The position numbers and the translations under genes were made by a program. 7,217 bases of DNA from Treponema sp. (GTDB taxonomy: Bacteria; Spirochaetota; Spirochaetia; Treponematales; Breznakiellaceae): assembly GCA_031256115.1 (NCBI GenBank), contig JAIRRF010000050.1, positions 1-7,217 of the forward strand. The letters are read 5' to 3'. Positions 1 through 7,211 of this stretch are shown here, in pieces; the stretch's first letter is position 1, and every line of letters begins with the position of its first letter. The notes beneath the pieces are model-generated. The model searched no databases. It saw only the letters and a program-made list of their open reading frames with translations, and was not told the origin of the DNA.

Positions 1-1
1 T

Positions 2-1093
2 ACCATTAATATACATTCCAAAGACGAAATCGGCCGGATGGCAAAATATTTTAACGAGACATTGGAGAAGATAAAAAATCTTGTTGTAAGCATCAGAAAT
101 GAAGGATGGACATTATCCGACATCGGCAATAACCTTGCCAGCAACATGAACGAGACCGCCGCGGCGGTACACCAAATTACTTCCAATGTACAGAGCATCA
201 AGGTCCGCATCATCAACCAGAGCGCCAGTGTGACAGAAACCCATGCTACCATGGAACAGGTAGTGGAAAATATCAACAAACTTAACAGTCATGTTGAGAA
301 CCAGAATTCACATATCGCACAGGCATCGTCCGCCATTGAACAAATGGTGGCCAATATCCGCTCGGTTACCGATACACTAATCAGCAACGCCGGCAATGTA
401 AAAACCCTAAGGGACGCTTCGGAAGTAGGACGCGGTGGCCTGTCTGAGGTGGCAGAGGATATTCAGGAAATCGCCCGGGAATCCGAGGGCCTTATGGAGA
501 TCAACTCGGTCATGCAAAATATTGCCAGCCAGACCAATTTGCTTTCGATGAACGCAGCGATTGAGGCGGCCCATGCGGGAGAAGCGGGCAAAGGTTTTGC
601 CGTTGTTGCAGACGAGATTCGCAAACTGGCGGAAAGTTCCAGCGAACAATCCAAAACCATCGGCAATGTTTTAAAAAAGATAAAAGAATCCATCGATAAA
701 ATCACTCATTCGACCGGAAACGTACTTAACAAATTTGAGGCCATTGACTCGAGTGTTAAGATCGTGGCGCAGCAGGAGGAAAACATCCGCCATGCGATGG
801 AAGAACAGGGAATCGGGAGCAAGCAAATCCTTGAAGGCGTAGGCCAGGTAAACGAAATTACCCGGCAGGTAACGAGCGGCTCCCATGAAATGCTTGAGGG
901 CAGCAAGGAAGTAATAAGGGAAAGCGAGACTCTTGAAAAAGCAACCCTGGAAATAACATCAGGCATGAACGAGATGGCATCGGGTGCGGAGCATATAAAT
1001 ATAGCGGTTCACCCGGTCAACGGAATAAGCAACAAAAACCGTGAAGTAATTGATCAGCTGATGAAGGAAGTTTCTCGGTTTAAGGTGGAGTAA
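2..1093 (+). CDS. Methyl-accepting chemotaxis protein, C-terminal part (5' end outside window)
   Basis: Cytoplasmic signalling half of a transmembrane chemoreceptor, which would relay ligand binding through CheW to the CheA kinase. The frame is open from base 2: the codons before the ATG at 38 read [12 protein letters not shown], which is the end of a HAMP domain, so that ATG is internal and the gene begins left of the window. The visible 363 residues hold the HAMP end, a long antiparallel coiled coil, and the conserved hairpin tip ([21 protein letters not shown], then [16 protein letters not shown]). The tail is RFKVE, with no NWETF-type CheR tether. It lacks about 370 N-terminal residues relative to its downstream paralogue, to which it is about 89% identical. 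Oddity: near the C-terminus HPVNGIS replaces HHVNEIS, placing a proline and a glycine in a predicted helix. The sensor domain and ligand cannot be seen. Confidence 0.95.
   Translation, partial: TINIHSKDEIGRMAKYFNETLEKIKNLVVSIRNEGWTLSDIGNNLASNMNETAAAVHQITSNVQSIKVRIINQSASVTETHATMEQVVENINKLNSHVENQNSHIAQASSAIEQMVANIRSVTDTLISNAGNVKTLRDASEVGRGGLSEVAEDIQEIARESEGLMEINSVMQNIASQTNLLSMNAAIEAAHAGEAGKGFAVVADEIRKLAESSSEQSKTIGNVLKKIKESIDKITHSTGNVLNKFEAIDSSVKIVAQQEENIRHAMEEQGIGSKQILEGVGQVNEITRQVTSGSHEMLEGSKEVIRESETLEKATLEITSGMNEMASGAEHINIAVHPVNGISNKNREVIDQLMKEVSRFKVE
2..1093 (+). repeat. Direct repeat copy 1: HAMP end plus signalling domain
   Basis: This segment aligns base for base with 2210-3301 at a constant offset of 2208 and no net insertion or deletion over 1092 bp. 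By eye about 40 of the 351 residues after the ATG at 38 differ. Perfectly conserved tracts include 593-635 (43 bp, matching 2801-2843) and about 41 bp near 785-827. The left limit is the window edge, so the true repeat may extend further and could include more copies. Confidence 0.9.
1082..1090 (+). promoter_or_regulatory. Ribosome binding site of the second chemoreceptor, inside the first gene
   Basis: The bases AAGGTGGAG end directly before the stop codon of the upstream chemoreceptor. The GGAG core is 9 bases from the ATG at 1100. The site lies in the last codons of the first gene and the stop-to-start gap is 6 bp, so the second gene is probably cotranscribed and its translation may be coupled to termination of the first. 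Confidence 0.6.
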
Positions 1094-1099
1094 AAAACA

Positions 1100-3301
1100 A
1101 TGAAAATCAGCATTAAACTTACAGCAATTATGGTTATTTTAAGCCTGTTTATTGTCGGCGCAGTCGGTATTACCCTGCTGGTACAGGCCCGGGCCAATAT
1201 TACTGCCCTTTCGCATGATCAGGCCGTCGCTATTACCATGGAATACGCCATGGAGGCTGAAGAATACCTGTCATCATGCTGGTATACGGCGCAAATTATT
1301 GCCCGTTTAATGGAACAATATGAAAGTATTACTCCGCCCATGCGGAGGACTCTTTTTAATTCATTAATTAAGGGTATCCTGGAAAACAGTCCCCAGATTT
1401 TCGGTATCTGGTGCATTTGGGAACCCGATGCCCTGGAAGGAAATGATCAGGCCTACCTGGGGGCCGATGGCACCAATGAAGACGGACGTTTTGCACCGTA
1501 TTGGTACCGTGAAGGAAATGGAATAGAAACCTATGCCCTGGATGATTTTGAACTGCCCGGAGAAGATGATGATTACTACCGGGCAGGCAAACGAGGCGGC
1601 GTTGGTGCGATTCTTGATCCCTACCTTGACGATGTGGCCGGAGAACAACATTTAATGAACAGTATTACGGCATCTATATATGACAATGACCGGATTGCAG
1701 GTGTCATCGGCATTGACTTTACATCCAAAGAAATTCAACAAATGTCCCAGGGCCGTACACCCTTTGGTACCGGCATGACCGCGGTATTCAGCAATGACGG
1801 TACAGTTGCCGCCCACTTTGATACCAGCCGGGTTGGAGGAAATATTCAGGACACCGAACGCGATTTGGCGGGGCCGTACCTTGAGGATATGATGAAGGCC
1901 ATCGAAAAAGGCGAGCCGTTTTCCTTTTCACATTATATGCCGGCAGCGAAGGAAACGATGAATGTAATTGTGATTCCAATAAAAATCGGGACCACTGATA
2001 CCCCCTGGAGCTATACGGTGGCAATCCCTCAAAAAACGATTATGGCCCCCGTGCGCCGGATGGAGATTATAACCGGCATTATTGCCCTTTTAATACTTGT
2101 CCTGGTTGTACCGGCGGCAATGTTCATCTCCCGGACCATCAGTAAACCGATCATTACCATGGCGGACACACTGGAGGACATTGCCGAAGGCGAAGGGGAT
2201 CTGACCCATGCCATCAATATCCATTCCAAAGACGAAATCGGCCGTATGGCAAAATATTTTAATGAGACCCTGGAGAAAATCAAGAATCTTGTCATAAACA
2301 TCAGAAATGAAGGATGGACATTATCCGACATCGGCAATGACCTTGCCGCCAACATGAACGAAACCGCCGCCGCGGTGAACGAAATTACGGCCAATGTACA
2401 AAGCATCAAGGGCCGCATTATCAACCAAAGCGCCAGCGTAACCGAAACCCATGCGACCATGGAACAGGTTGTGGATAATATCCACAAGCTCAACGGCCAT
2501 GTGGAGAATCAGAACACGCAAATATCTCAGGCTTCATCCGCCATTGAACAAATGGTAGCCAATATCCGCTCGGTTACCGATACGCTTGTCAACAACGCCG
2601 ACAATGTAAAGACATTAACCGATGCTTCGGAAGTGGGCCGCACGGGTCTGTCCGAGGTGTCCCAGGATATTCAGGAAATCGCCCGGGAATCCGAGGGCCT
2701 TTTGGAGATCAACTCGGTTATGCAGAACATTGCCAGCCAGACCAACCTGCTTTCGATGAACGCGGCGATTGAGGCGGCCCATGCGGGAGAAGCAGGCAAG
2801 GGTTTTGCCGTTGTTGCAGACGAGATTCGCAAACTGGCGGAAAACTCCAGTGTGCAGTCCAAAACCATCGGCAATGTTTTGAAAAAAATAAAAGAATCCA
2901 TCGACAAAATCACCCGTTCTACCGGAAACGTACTTAATAAATTTGAGGCCATTGATTCAAGTGTTAAGACCGTAGCGCTGCAGGAAGAGAATATCCGCCA
3001 TGCGATGGAAGAACAGGGAATCGGGAGCAAGCAGCTTCTTGAAGGCGTAACAAATGTAAACGATATAACCCGGCAGGTTATGAGCGGTTCCCATGAAATG
3101 CTTGAGGGCAGCAAGGAAGTAATACGGGAAAGCGAAAACTTGGAGAAGGCAACCCAGGAGATAACCTCGGGCATGAATGAAATGGCGACGGGAGCTGAGC
3201 ATATAAATATTGCGATACATCATGTTAACGAGATAAGCAGCAAAAACCGGGAGATAATCGATCAATTAATGAAGGAAGTCTCCCGGTTTAAAGTAGAGTA
3301 A
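1100..3301 (+). CDS. Methyl-accepting chemotaxis protein with dCache sensor domain, complete
   Basis: Complete 733-residue chemoreceptor. Order: short cytoplasmic MKISIK, TM1 at about residues 7-29, periplasmic sensor about 35-315, TM2 about 322-344 ([17 protein letters not shown]), HAMP about 345-397 (P350, EGEGDLT 363-369, DEIG 378-381), then the methylated coiled-coil bundle with its hairpin tip at about 536-580 ([19 protein letters not shown]). The sensor looks like a double Cache domain: WCIWEPDAL 104-112, [11 protein letters not shown] 129-139, YYRAGKRGG 159-167, IDPY-like ILDPYLDD 171-178, and [10 protein letters not shown] 199-208 closing the first lobe. This family binds small molecules such as amino acids or organic acids. 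The exact amino-acid-binding dCache motif is not evident, so the ligand is unknown. An acidic stretch ([11 protein letters not shown], 148-158) sits inside the sensor. No C-terminal CheR-binding pentapeptide is present. The gene lies 6 bp after its paralogue and ends 2 bp from the convergent pckG stop. Confidence 0.96.
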   Translation: MKISIKLTAIMVILSLFIVGAVGITLLVQARANITALSHDQAVAITMEYAMEAEEYLSSCWYTAQIIARLMEQYESITPPMRRTLFNSLIKGILENSPQIFGIWCIWEPDALEGNDQAYLGADGTNEDGRFAPYWYREGNGIETYALDDFELPGEDDDYYRAGKRGGVGAILDPYLDDVAGEQHLMNSITASIYDNDRIAGVIGIDFTSKEIQQMSQGRTPFGTGMTAVFSNDGTVAAHFDTSRVGGNIQDTERDLAGPYLEDMMKAIEKGEPFSFSHYMPAAKETMNVIVIPIKIGTTDTPWSYTVAIPQKTIMAPVRRMEIITGIIALLILVLVVPAAMFISRTISKPIITMADTLEDIAEGEGDLTHAINIHSKDEIGRMAKYFNETLEKIKNLVINIRNEGWTLSDIGNDLAANMNETAAAVNEITANVQSIKGRIINQSASVTETHATMEQVVDNIHKLNGHVENQNTQISQASSAIEQMVANIRSVTDTLVNNADNVKTLTDASEVGRTGLSEVSQDIQEIARESEGLLEINSVMQNIASQTNLLSMNAAIEAAHAGEAGKGFAVVADEIRKLAENSSVQSKTIGNVLKKIKESIDKITRSTGNVLNKFEAIDSSVKTVALQEENIRHAMEEQGIGSKQLLEGVTNVNDITRQVMSGSHEMLEGSKEVIRESENLEKATQEITSGMNEMATGAEHINIAIHHVNEISSKNREIIDQLMKEVSRFKVE
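2210..3301 (+). repeat. Direct repeat copy 2: HAMP end plus signalling domain
   Basis: Second copy of the 1092-bp tandem repeat described at 2-1093. It forms the 3' half of the complete chemoreceptor. The match begins at the window edge of copy 1, so how far similarity extends into the HAMP and sensor regions cannot be judged here. Confidence 0.9.
3244..3289. terminator. Candidate bidirectional terminator inside the 3' end of the second chemoreceptor gene
   Basis: AAACCGGGAGA at 3244-3254 is a perfect 11-bp reverse complement of TCTCCCGGTTT at 3279-3289, with a 24-base loop. On the minus strand the stem ends CCGGTTTTTGCTG, giving a short U tract, as expected for the end of the pckG transcript. 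On the plus strand it is followed by TTTAAAG, a weaker tail. The loop is longer than in typical intrinsic terminators, which lowers confidence. No other terminator-like structure is seen between the convergent genes, whose stops are 2 bp apart. Confidence 0.4.
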
Positions 3302-3303
3302 TC

Positions 3304-5151
3304 TTACCCGTTCAGCCGTTTCTCGATAGCATCTAACTCTGCGTACAGTTCCTTGGGCAGCTTGTCGCCAAACTTGGGATAATGGTTCTGGCGCACATCG
3401 GCGATTTCCTTCTTCCATCCCTCTATGTCTACAGAACATAGCTCGGCCATTGCCCCGGCGCTTACTCCTTCGGGAGGATCGATGGCGTTGGGTTTAGGCA
3501 GGTTGCCGATGGGAGTTTCCACGCAATTGTCCTTGCCGTCGCAGCGGTCAAAGACCCAGGCCAAGGCACGGCTGTTCTCGCCGTAACCGGGCCACATAAA
3601 CTTGTCATCCTTGTCCTTTCGGAACCAGTTGCAGAAGAAGATCTTCGGCAGTTTGTCGCCGTGGCCTTCGGCTTCGGCTTTCTTGCCAAGGTCGATCCAG
3701 TGTTTAAAATAGTCGCCCATGTGGTAGCCGCAGAAAGGCACCATGGCAAAGGGATCCCGGCGGATCGTGCCTGCCGCAAGGTCCAAAGCCGCGGCGGTAA
3801 TTTCCGAACCGGTGATGGAACCCATAAATACGCCGTGGATCCAGTTCTTGCTCTGGTTAATCAACGGAACAGTGGCAGGCCGCCGTCCGCCGAAAAGGAA
3901 TGCGCTGATCGGCACGCCTTTGGGATCTTCCCACTCGGCGGCAATAACCGGGCACTGCCGTGCCGGAGCGGTAAAGCGGGCGTTGGCATGGGCGATTGGT
4001 TCCGCTCCCTCACCTTTGGGGATTTTGTCGTCCTGGGGTGCGGGTTTTGACCGTCCCTTCCAGTCGATGATTTCTTTGCCCGGAGCGCCGTGGCCAATCT
4101 GCTCCCACCAAATGTCGCCGTCTTCGGTAAGGCCGCAGTTGGTAAAGATAGTGTTTTCCCTGATTGACTGCATGGCGTTATAGTTGGAATGATCGTTGGT
4201 GCCGGGCGCCACGCCGAAGAAACCGGATTCAGGGTTAATAGCGTATAATTGTCCGTCCGCTCCGAACTTCATCCAGGCAATGTCGTCTCCTACGGTCTCG
4301 ACCTTCCAGCCCGGCAGGGTCGGGATAAGCATGGCAAGATTTGTCTTGCCGCAGGCCGAGGGGAAGGCACAGGCCATGTACTTTACCTTTCCTTCGGGAT
4401 TGGTGATCTTGAGAATCAGCATATGTTCGGCAAGCCAGCCCTCGTCCCGGGCCAGCACCGAAGCAATCCGCAGGGCCAGGCACTTTTTGCCAAGCAGTGC
4501 GTTCCCGCCGTAACCTGATCCATAGGACCATATCTCGTATGTATCGGGGAAATGGGAAATATATTTTTTATTGACATCGGGCTCGCAGGGCCATTTGCCG
4601 TTGTCGCTTTCTCCTTCTGCCAGGGGTTTGGCGATTGAATGGTAACAGGGTACAAAGAATCCGTCTCCGCCCAACACGTCCAGAACTTTGGTTCCCACCC
4701 TGGTCATAATGTGCATGTTTACTACGACATAGGCGCTGTCGGTAATTTCGACGCCGATCTTGGCAATGTTCGAACCGACGGGCCCCATGGAAAAAGGTAT
4801 AACATACATGATGCGGCCCTTCATGCAGCCCCTGTACAGATCTGACATTTCTTTTTTTAACTTATCCGGATCGGTCCAATTGTTGGTAGGTCCGGCGTCG
4901 TCCTGGTTTTTGCTGGCAATAAAGGTACGGCTTTCCGCCCGCGCCACGTCCGAGGGGTCTGAACGGAAAAGGTAACTATGGGGCCGTTTTTTTAATGGTG
5001 TAGCAAGTCCGCCGTCAACCAGGATTTTGATCATCCTGTCATATTCGGCCTGACTGCCGTCACAGACTTCCACCGCATCCGGGGTCATCAGGGTAACTGC
5101 TTCTTCAATCCATTTTTTTAGACCTGCATGTTTTAATTCATCAATTTTCAT
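3304..5151 (-). CDS. pckG: Phosphoenolpyruvate carboxykinase (GTP)
   Basis: Cytosolic enzyme interconverting oxaloacetate + GTP and phosphoenolpyruvate + CO2 + GDP, either for gluconeogenesis or, in fermenters, for CO2-fixing anaplerosis. Its 615 residues match the usual length of the GTP family. Visible motifs are DVARAESRTF 68-77 (substrate arginine R71), YGGNALLGKKC 214-224, AEHML 241-245, the P-loop signature FPSACGKTN 263-271 with reactive C267, K269 and T270, GDDIAWM 288-294, NPESGFFGVAPGT 306-318 and FGGRRP 420-425. By alignment from memory with vertebrate cytosolic PEPCK, the Mn2+ ligands K244, H264 and D311 correspond to K223, H243 and D290. The guanine pocket retains F510 and F518, and the third aromatic is Y523 in WPGYGEN. 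All key residues are present, so it is probably active. It is the last gene of the minus-strand cluster, 60 bp after the kinase gene. The direction of flux cannot be told from sequence. Confidence 0.98.
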   Translation of the reverse strand: MKIDELKHAGLKKWIEEAVTLMTPDAVEVCDGSQAEYDRMIKILVDGGLATPLKKRPHSYLFRSDPSDVARAESRTFIASKNQDDAGPTNNWTDPDKLKKEMSDLYRGCMKGRIMYVIPFSMGPVGSNIAKIGVEITDSAYVVVNMHIMTRVGTKVLDVLGGDGFFVPCYHSIAKPLAEGESDNGKWPCEPDVNKKYISHFPDTYEIWSYGSGYGGNALLGKKCLALRIASVLARDEGWLAEHMLILKITNPEGKVKYMACAFPSACGKTNLAMLIPTLPGWKVETVGDDIAWMKFGADGQLYAINPESGFFGVAPGTNDHSNYNAMQSIRENTIFTNCGLTEDGDIWWEQIGHGAPGKEIIDWKGRSKPAPQDDKIPKGEGAEPIAHANARFTAPARQCPVIAAEWEDPKGVPISAFLFGGRRPATVPLINQSKNWIHGVFMGSITGSEITAAALDLAAGTIRRDPFAMVPFCGYHMGDYFKHWIDLGKKAEAEGHGDKLPKIFFCNWFRKDKDDKFMWPGYGENSRALAWVFDRCDGKDNCVETPIGNLPKPNAIDPPEGVSAGAMAELCSVDIEGWKKEIADVRQNHYPKFGDKLPKELYAELDAIEKRLNG

Positions 5152-5163
5152 GATCTGATATTA

Positions 5164-5171
5164 CTCCTTTT
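5164..5171 (-). promoter_or_regulatory. Ribosome binding site of pckG
   Basis: AAAAGGAG on the minus strand lies 12 bases before the ATG at 5151. The spacing is somewhat long, but no closer purine-rich site or alternative start is visible, and the N-terminal sequence MKIDELKHAGLKKW fits the family start. Confidence 0.6.
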
Positions 5172-5190
5172 ATTGGTAACATTGTCTCTC

Positions 5191-5219
5191 AGCATAGCAA
5201 AAAACAGGATATTATTCAA
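5191..5219 (-). promoter_or_regulatory. Candidate pckG promoter overlapping the kinase stop codon
   Basis: On the minus strand TTGAAT (5214-5219, -35, 4/6 to consensus) is separated by exactly 17 bp from TATGCT (5191-5196, -10, 4/6). TGC precedes the -10, giving an extended -10 pattern. The -35 box overlaps the last codons and stop of the kinase gene. Predicted initiation near 5184 would leave a leader of about 33 bases containing the Shine-Dalgarno site. The hexamers are imperfect, so this remains a candidate. Transcription from upstream genes could also cover pckG. Confidence 0.35.
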
Positions 5220-6417
5220 GCTGTTCCCGGTATGCTTTGATATAAGGTTCCAGAAGCCGCCGTTTTTGACCGGTTTCTGTTTCATAAAAAGCGCCGCCCA
5301 CAATAAAACAGGCAAAGCCTCCGGCTGCTGCCGCGGGGATGCAGATTTCCCTAAGATCAATGTCGTTTTGTTTACCTGAGGCCAGAACCTCCGCCAGTTC
5401 AGCAATTACCTGGCCGGTAAAATTGTCTCCGCAGCCGGTGGTGTCTCCCCGCCGTTCCGGATGATCCGCCAGCTCCTGGTCCACCTTTTCACAGGACGGC
5501 AGGTATGTCATCTCTGTTTTGGTAAAAAATCCTGCTGTTCCGGGATCAGAGTAAAGCAGCAAGGGCAGCCTGCCCCGGGTAATAACAACCGCGCCGCAAC
5601 CCTGTTTTATAAACCAGGCGGCGGCTTCTTCCACGCCGGTTTTTCCGGATGTTTTTAGAGCTTCTTCCTGATCTGCCGCCAGTAAGTCTATGTAAGGATA
5701 GGCATCATCATTTTTGCCAAGCTTCCATTTTTTGCCGGGATTTTCCAACTCACTCTGAAAATCGTAGACCAGGTTGACTTCAGTGAAAGCGCCGTTTTTC
5801 CTGGATCGTTGCAGTAATTCCGTCAGATTGTTATGAATTCGGGGTGTCAGGGCTGTTCCGCCAAAAGCAATAAGATTGGCGTTAAAAAAATCATTTCCTA
5901 AATCATCGGGATAGAATTCATCCAGAGCTCCTCTTCTGATAACAAAAGTTCGTTCACCGGCGCCGTTGTTGTACCGGGGATCGGACAACACATCTACCCT
6001 GGAATGGGGATATTCCTTTGGTATCATACGAATGTCAGTAAAAGGAATGGAAGAAATTTTTTCCATTAACGTTTGGCCCGCATTATCGCAGCCCCGGACA
6101 CCATAAAACCGCACCGCATAGTTCTTGCTGCCTGCATTTTTCCCGGCAAGGATCTGGGCTGCATGGGCCAGGGAAACCGCCGAGGGGCCGCCGAGGTTCC
6201 AGGCATTGGGGGTTTTACTCTTGTTAAGGGAAGCAAGAACTTCGTCGTAGGGCCGGCCCATAAATTTTTCCAGGGCATCAGAAAAAACTAGCTGTCCCGG
6301 CGTTAGCCCCCCGTCTCCGCTTTTCTTAGACATGGCACTTTGATAGGCAGGACCGGAAAAATCCTCGTCCGCAAAAATACAATCCAGAATTCCGCAGCCG
6401 GTTCCGTGTATGTTCAT
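5212..6417 (-). CDS. PfkB-family (ribokinase-like) carbohydrate or nucleoside kinase
   Basis: ATP-dependent kinase of the PfkB/ribokinase superfamily; substrate not identifiable. The ATG at 6417 gives 401 residues. It follows the upstream stop by one base (TAA-C-ATG), has GGGA 7 bases upstream, and places the protein start just before GTGCGILD, as in the family. A TTG at 6444 would add 9 residues and overlap the upstream gene by 26 bases. Visible motifs are GTGCGILDCIFADEDFSGP 5-23 (substrate-side region), NLGGPSAVSLAHAA 74-87 (GG-N/A motif), FYGVRGCDNAGQ 104-115, GERTF 154-158, LLAADQEEAL 245-254, AVVITRG 276-282, and the signature GDTTGCGDNF 324-333 with the predicted catalytic base D331. 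The anion-hole segment reads GCGD rather than the usual GAGD. At 401 residues it is longer than typical members (about 300-330). Extra length falls around residues 24-72 and about 207-245. Translational coupling to the LUD gene suggests a shared pathway. Confidence 0.85.
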   Translation of the reverse strand: MNIHGTGCGILDCIFADEDFSGPAYQSAMSKKSGDGGLTPGQLVFSDALEKFMGRPYDEVLASLNKSKTPNAWNLGGPSAVSLAHAAQILAGKNAGSKNYAVRFYGVRGCDNAGQTLMEKISSIPFTDIRMIPKEYPHSRVDVLSDPRYNNGAGERTFVIRRGALDEFYPDDLGNDFFNANLIAFGGTALTPRIHNNLTELLQRSRKNGAFTEVNLVYDFQSELENPGKKWKLGKNDDAYPYIDLLAADQEEALKTSGKTGVEEAAAWFIKQGCGAVVITRGRLPLLLYSDPGTAGFFTKTEMTYLPSCEKVDQELADHPERRGDTTGCGDNFTGQVIAELAEVLASGKQNDIDLREICIPAAAAGGFACFIVGGAFYETETGQKRRLLEPYIKAYREQLE

Positions 6418-6418
6418 G

Positions 6419-7072
6419 TTAAAATCCCAGGTCTTTCCCGACAAGGATCACCTTAATCCGGCCTGCTGGTTTGCATAACCTTGTAATTACCATATGGGAG
6501 CAAATTGAATCGGGGCTTTTGCAGTCCTCGCAGGCGCCGCTGATATTACAGGGGGTTTTGTTTGCGGCAAAACGCTGTATGTTTAAGGGGGCGGCAATGG
6601 TTCTGGCCCGGGCAATGGCAATGTCCAGGGTTTTTCTTACCTTGTTCATGCCGGCAATAACAATTACCTGCCGGGGGCCGAAGCAGAGGGCCGCAGCCCT
6701 GTTTCCGTATGCATCAATATTCACCAGTTGGCCGTCTTCGCTGATTGCATTGGCCCCCATTAAGTAGGTATCGCAAAGCAGGGCCTGGCGCATCATTTCC
6801 ATTTTTTCGTCCTGGGTTTTTGCCGTATCCCGGTTAATTAATTTGTAGTCCCGCTTGGCGGCTTCGTTATAAAGATCCATTGCCGCGGCTGTCATGGAGC
6901 CGCCCCAGGAAATTACATGATCCCCCGGAATAAGACTGAAAACTTTTTCTACCGCCTGGGGAATATCGTCAAAATACTCCGCATCAAAATGACGTGCCTG
7001 TAAGGCTTTAACCAGAACCGGGCCCAGCTTGGAATTCCGTAATTCTACAAATGGTCTATTTGGTGAATCCAT
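6419..7072 (-). CDS. LUD-domain protein (LutC/YkgG-like lactate utilization family), standalone
   Basis: A 217-residue single-domain protein of the LUD (DUF162) family. Relatives LutC/YkgG belong to the LutABC iron-sulfur L-lactate oxidation complex, but many standalone members have no assigned reaction. Supporting segments are DHVISWGGSMTAA 51-63, the family core NAISEDGQLVNIDAYGNR 108-125, AALCFGPRQVIVIAGMNKV 127-145 and AIARART 152-158. The C-terminal region has a cysteine cluster C175-x5-C181-x2-C184-x6-C191 (TPCNISGACEDC, SPDSIC), which suggests metal or Fe-S binding. LutA and LutB are not adjacent on the visible side, though the right-hand neighbourhood is outside the window. The ATG at 7072 is supported by GGAGG 5 bases upstream. 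The stop is one base from the kinase start, so the two genes very likely form an operon. No signal peptide or membrane segment is seen, so it is probably cytoplasmic. Confidence 0.88.
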   Translation of the reverse strand: MDSPNRPFVELRNSKLGPVLVKALQARHFDAEYFDDIPQAVEKVFSLIPGDHVISWGGSMTAAAMDLYNEAAKRDYKLINRDTAKTQDEKMEMMRQALLCDTYLMGANAISEDGQLVNIDAYGNRAAALCFGPRQVIVIAGMNKVRKTLDIAIARARTIAAPLNIQRFAANKTPCNISGACEDCKSPDSICSHMVITRLCKPAGRIKVILVGKDLGF

Positions 7073-7077
7073 GTTTT

Positions 7078-7082
7078 CCTCC
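7078..7082 (-). promoter_or_regulatory. Ribosome binding site of the LUD gene
   Basis: GGAGG on the minus strand lies 5 bases before the ATG at 7072. It is the strongest Shine-Dalgarno site in the window and fixes this start. Confidence 0.75.
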
Positions 7083-7091
7083 GTTTAATCT

Positions 7092-7146
7092 ATTATACAA
7101 CTACATCTACTATACCCCAGAATACATTTTTGCTACCATAGGACAA
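7092..7146 (-). promoter_or_regulatory. Candidate promoter region of the LUD-kinase operon
   Basis: A perfect TATAAT lies at 7092-7097 on the minus strand, 19 bases from the start codon, giving a very short leader that contains the GGAGG site. The sequence 17 bp upstream reads CTGGGG, a poor -35, so this promoter may need an activator. An alternative pair further upstream is TTGTCC (7141-7146) with TATTCT (7119-7124), spacing 16 bp, each 4/6 to consensus. The sequence does not decide between them. Confidence 0.45.
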
Positions 7147-7186
7147 TGCCTAATTTTCATCATCCGACTGGCCGGCAAAAATCAGC

Positions 7187-7211
7187 AGTCATGACTAACG
7201 CAATCTGCGTT
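7187..7211. other. Palindrome and adjacent short hairpin at the right edge
   Basis: AGTCATGACT at 7187-7196 is a perfect 10-bp palindrome. Immediately next to it, AACGCA (7197-7202) and TGCGTT (7206-7211) form a perfect 6-bp inverted repeat with a 3-base loop. They lie about 90-115 bp upstream of the predicted LUD promoter -10. They could be an operator or the remains of a neighbouring gene's terminator, but neither is supported by a T tract or a recognised regulator motif. The rest of the 7073-7217 gap shows no gene I can support. Confidence 0.3.

Noticed and set aside
38..1093. First chemoreceptor starting at the ATG at 38
   Set aside because: The frame is open to the window edge and the preceding codons encode HAMP residues that match the complete paralogue, so this ATG is internal.
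2029..2493. 154-residue minus-strand frame
   Set aside because: It is antisense to TM2 and the HAMP region of a certain gene. Its hydrophobic residues derive from the opposite strand's codons.
2671..3174. 167-residue minus-strand frame within the second chemoreceptor
   Set aside because: It is antisense to the strongly conserved signalling domain, and a similar frame appears opposite the first copy, as expected from duplicated coding sequence. No ribosome site or family resemblance was seen.
3661..4513. Several plus-strand frames of 105-146 residues opposite pckG
   Set aside because: They are shadows of the highly conserved PEP carboxykinase codons. They overlap each other in different frames and resemble no family.
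5148..5405. 85-residue minus-strand frame spanning the kinase end and the gap before pckG
   Set aside because: It lies out of frame within the kinase C-terminus, runs into the pckG start and has no supporting features.
6418..6444. TTG start of the kinase at 6444
   Set aside because: An AAGGTG site lies 4 bases upstream of it, but the ATG at 6417 abuts the upstream stop, has its own GGGA site and gives a family-like N-terminus. The TTG version adds 9 residues with no domain match.
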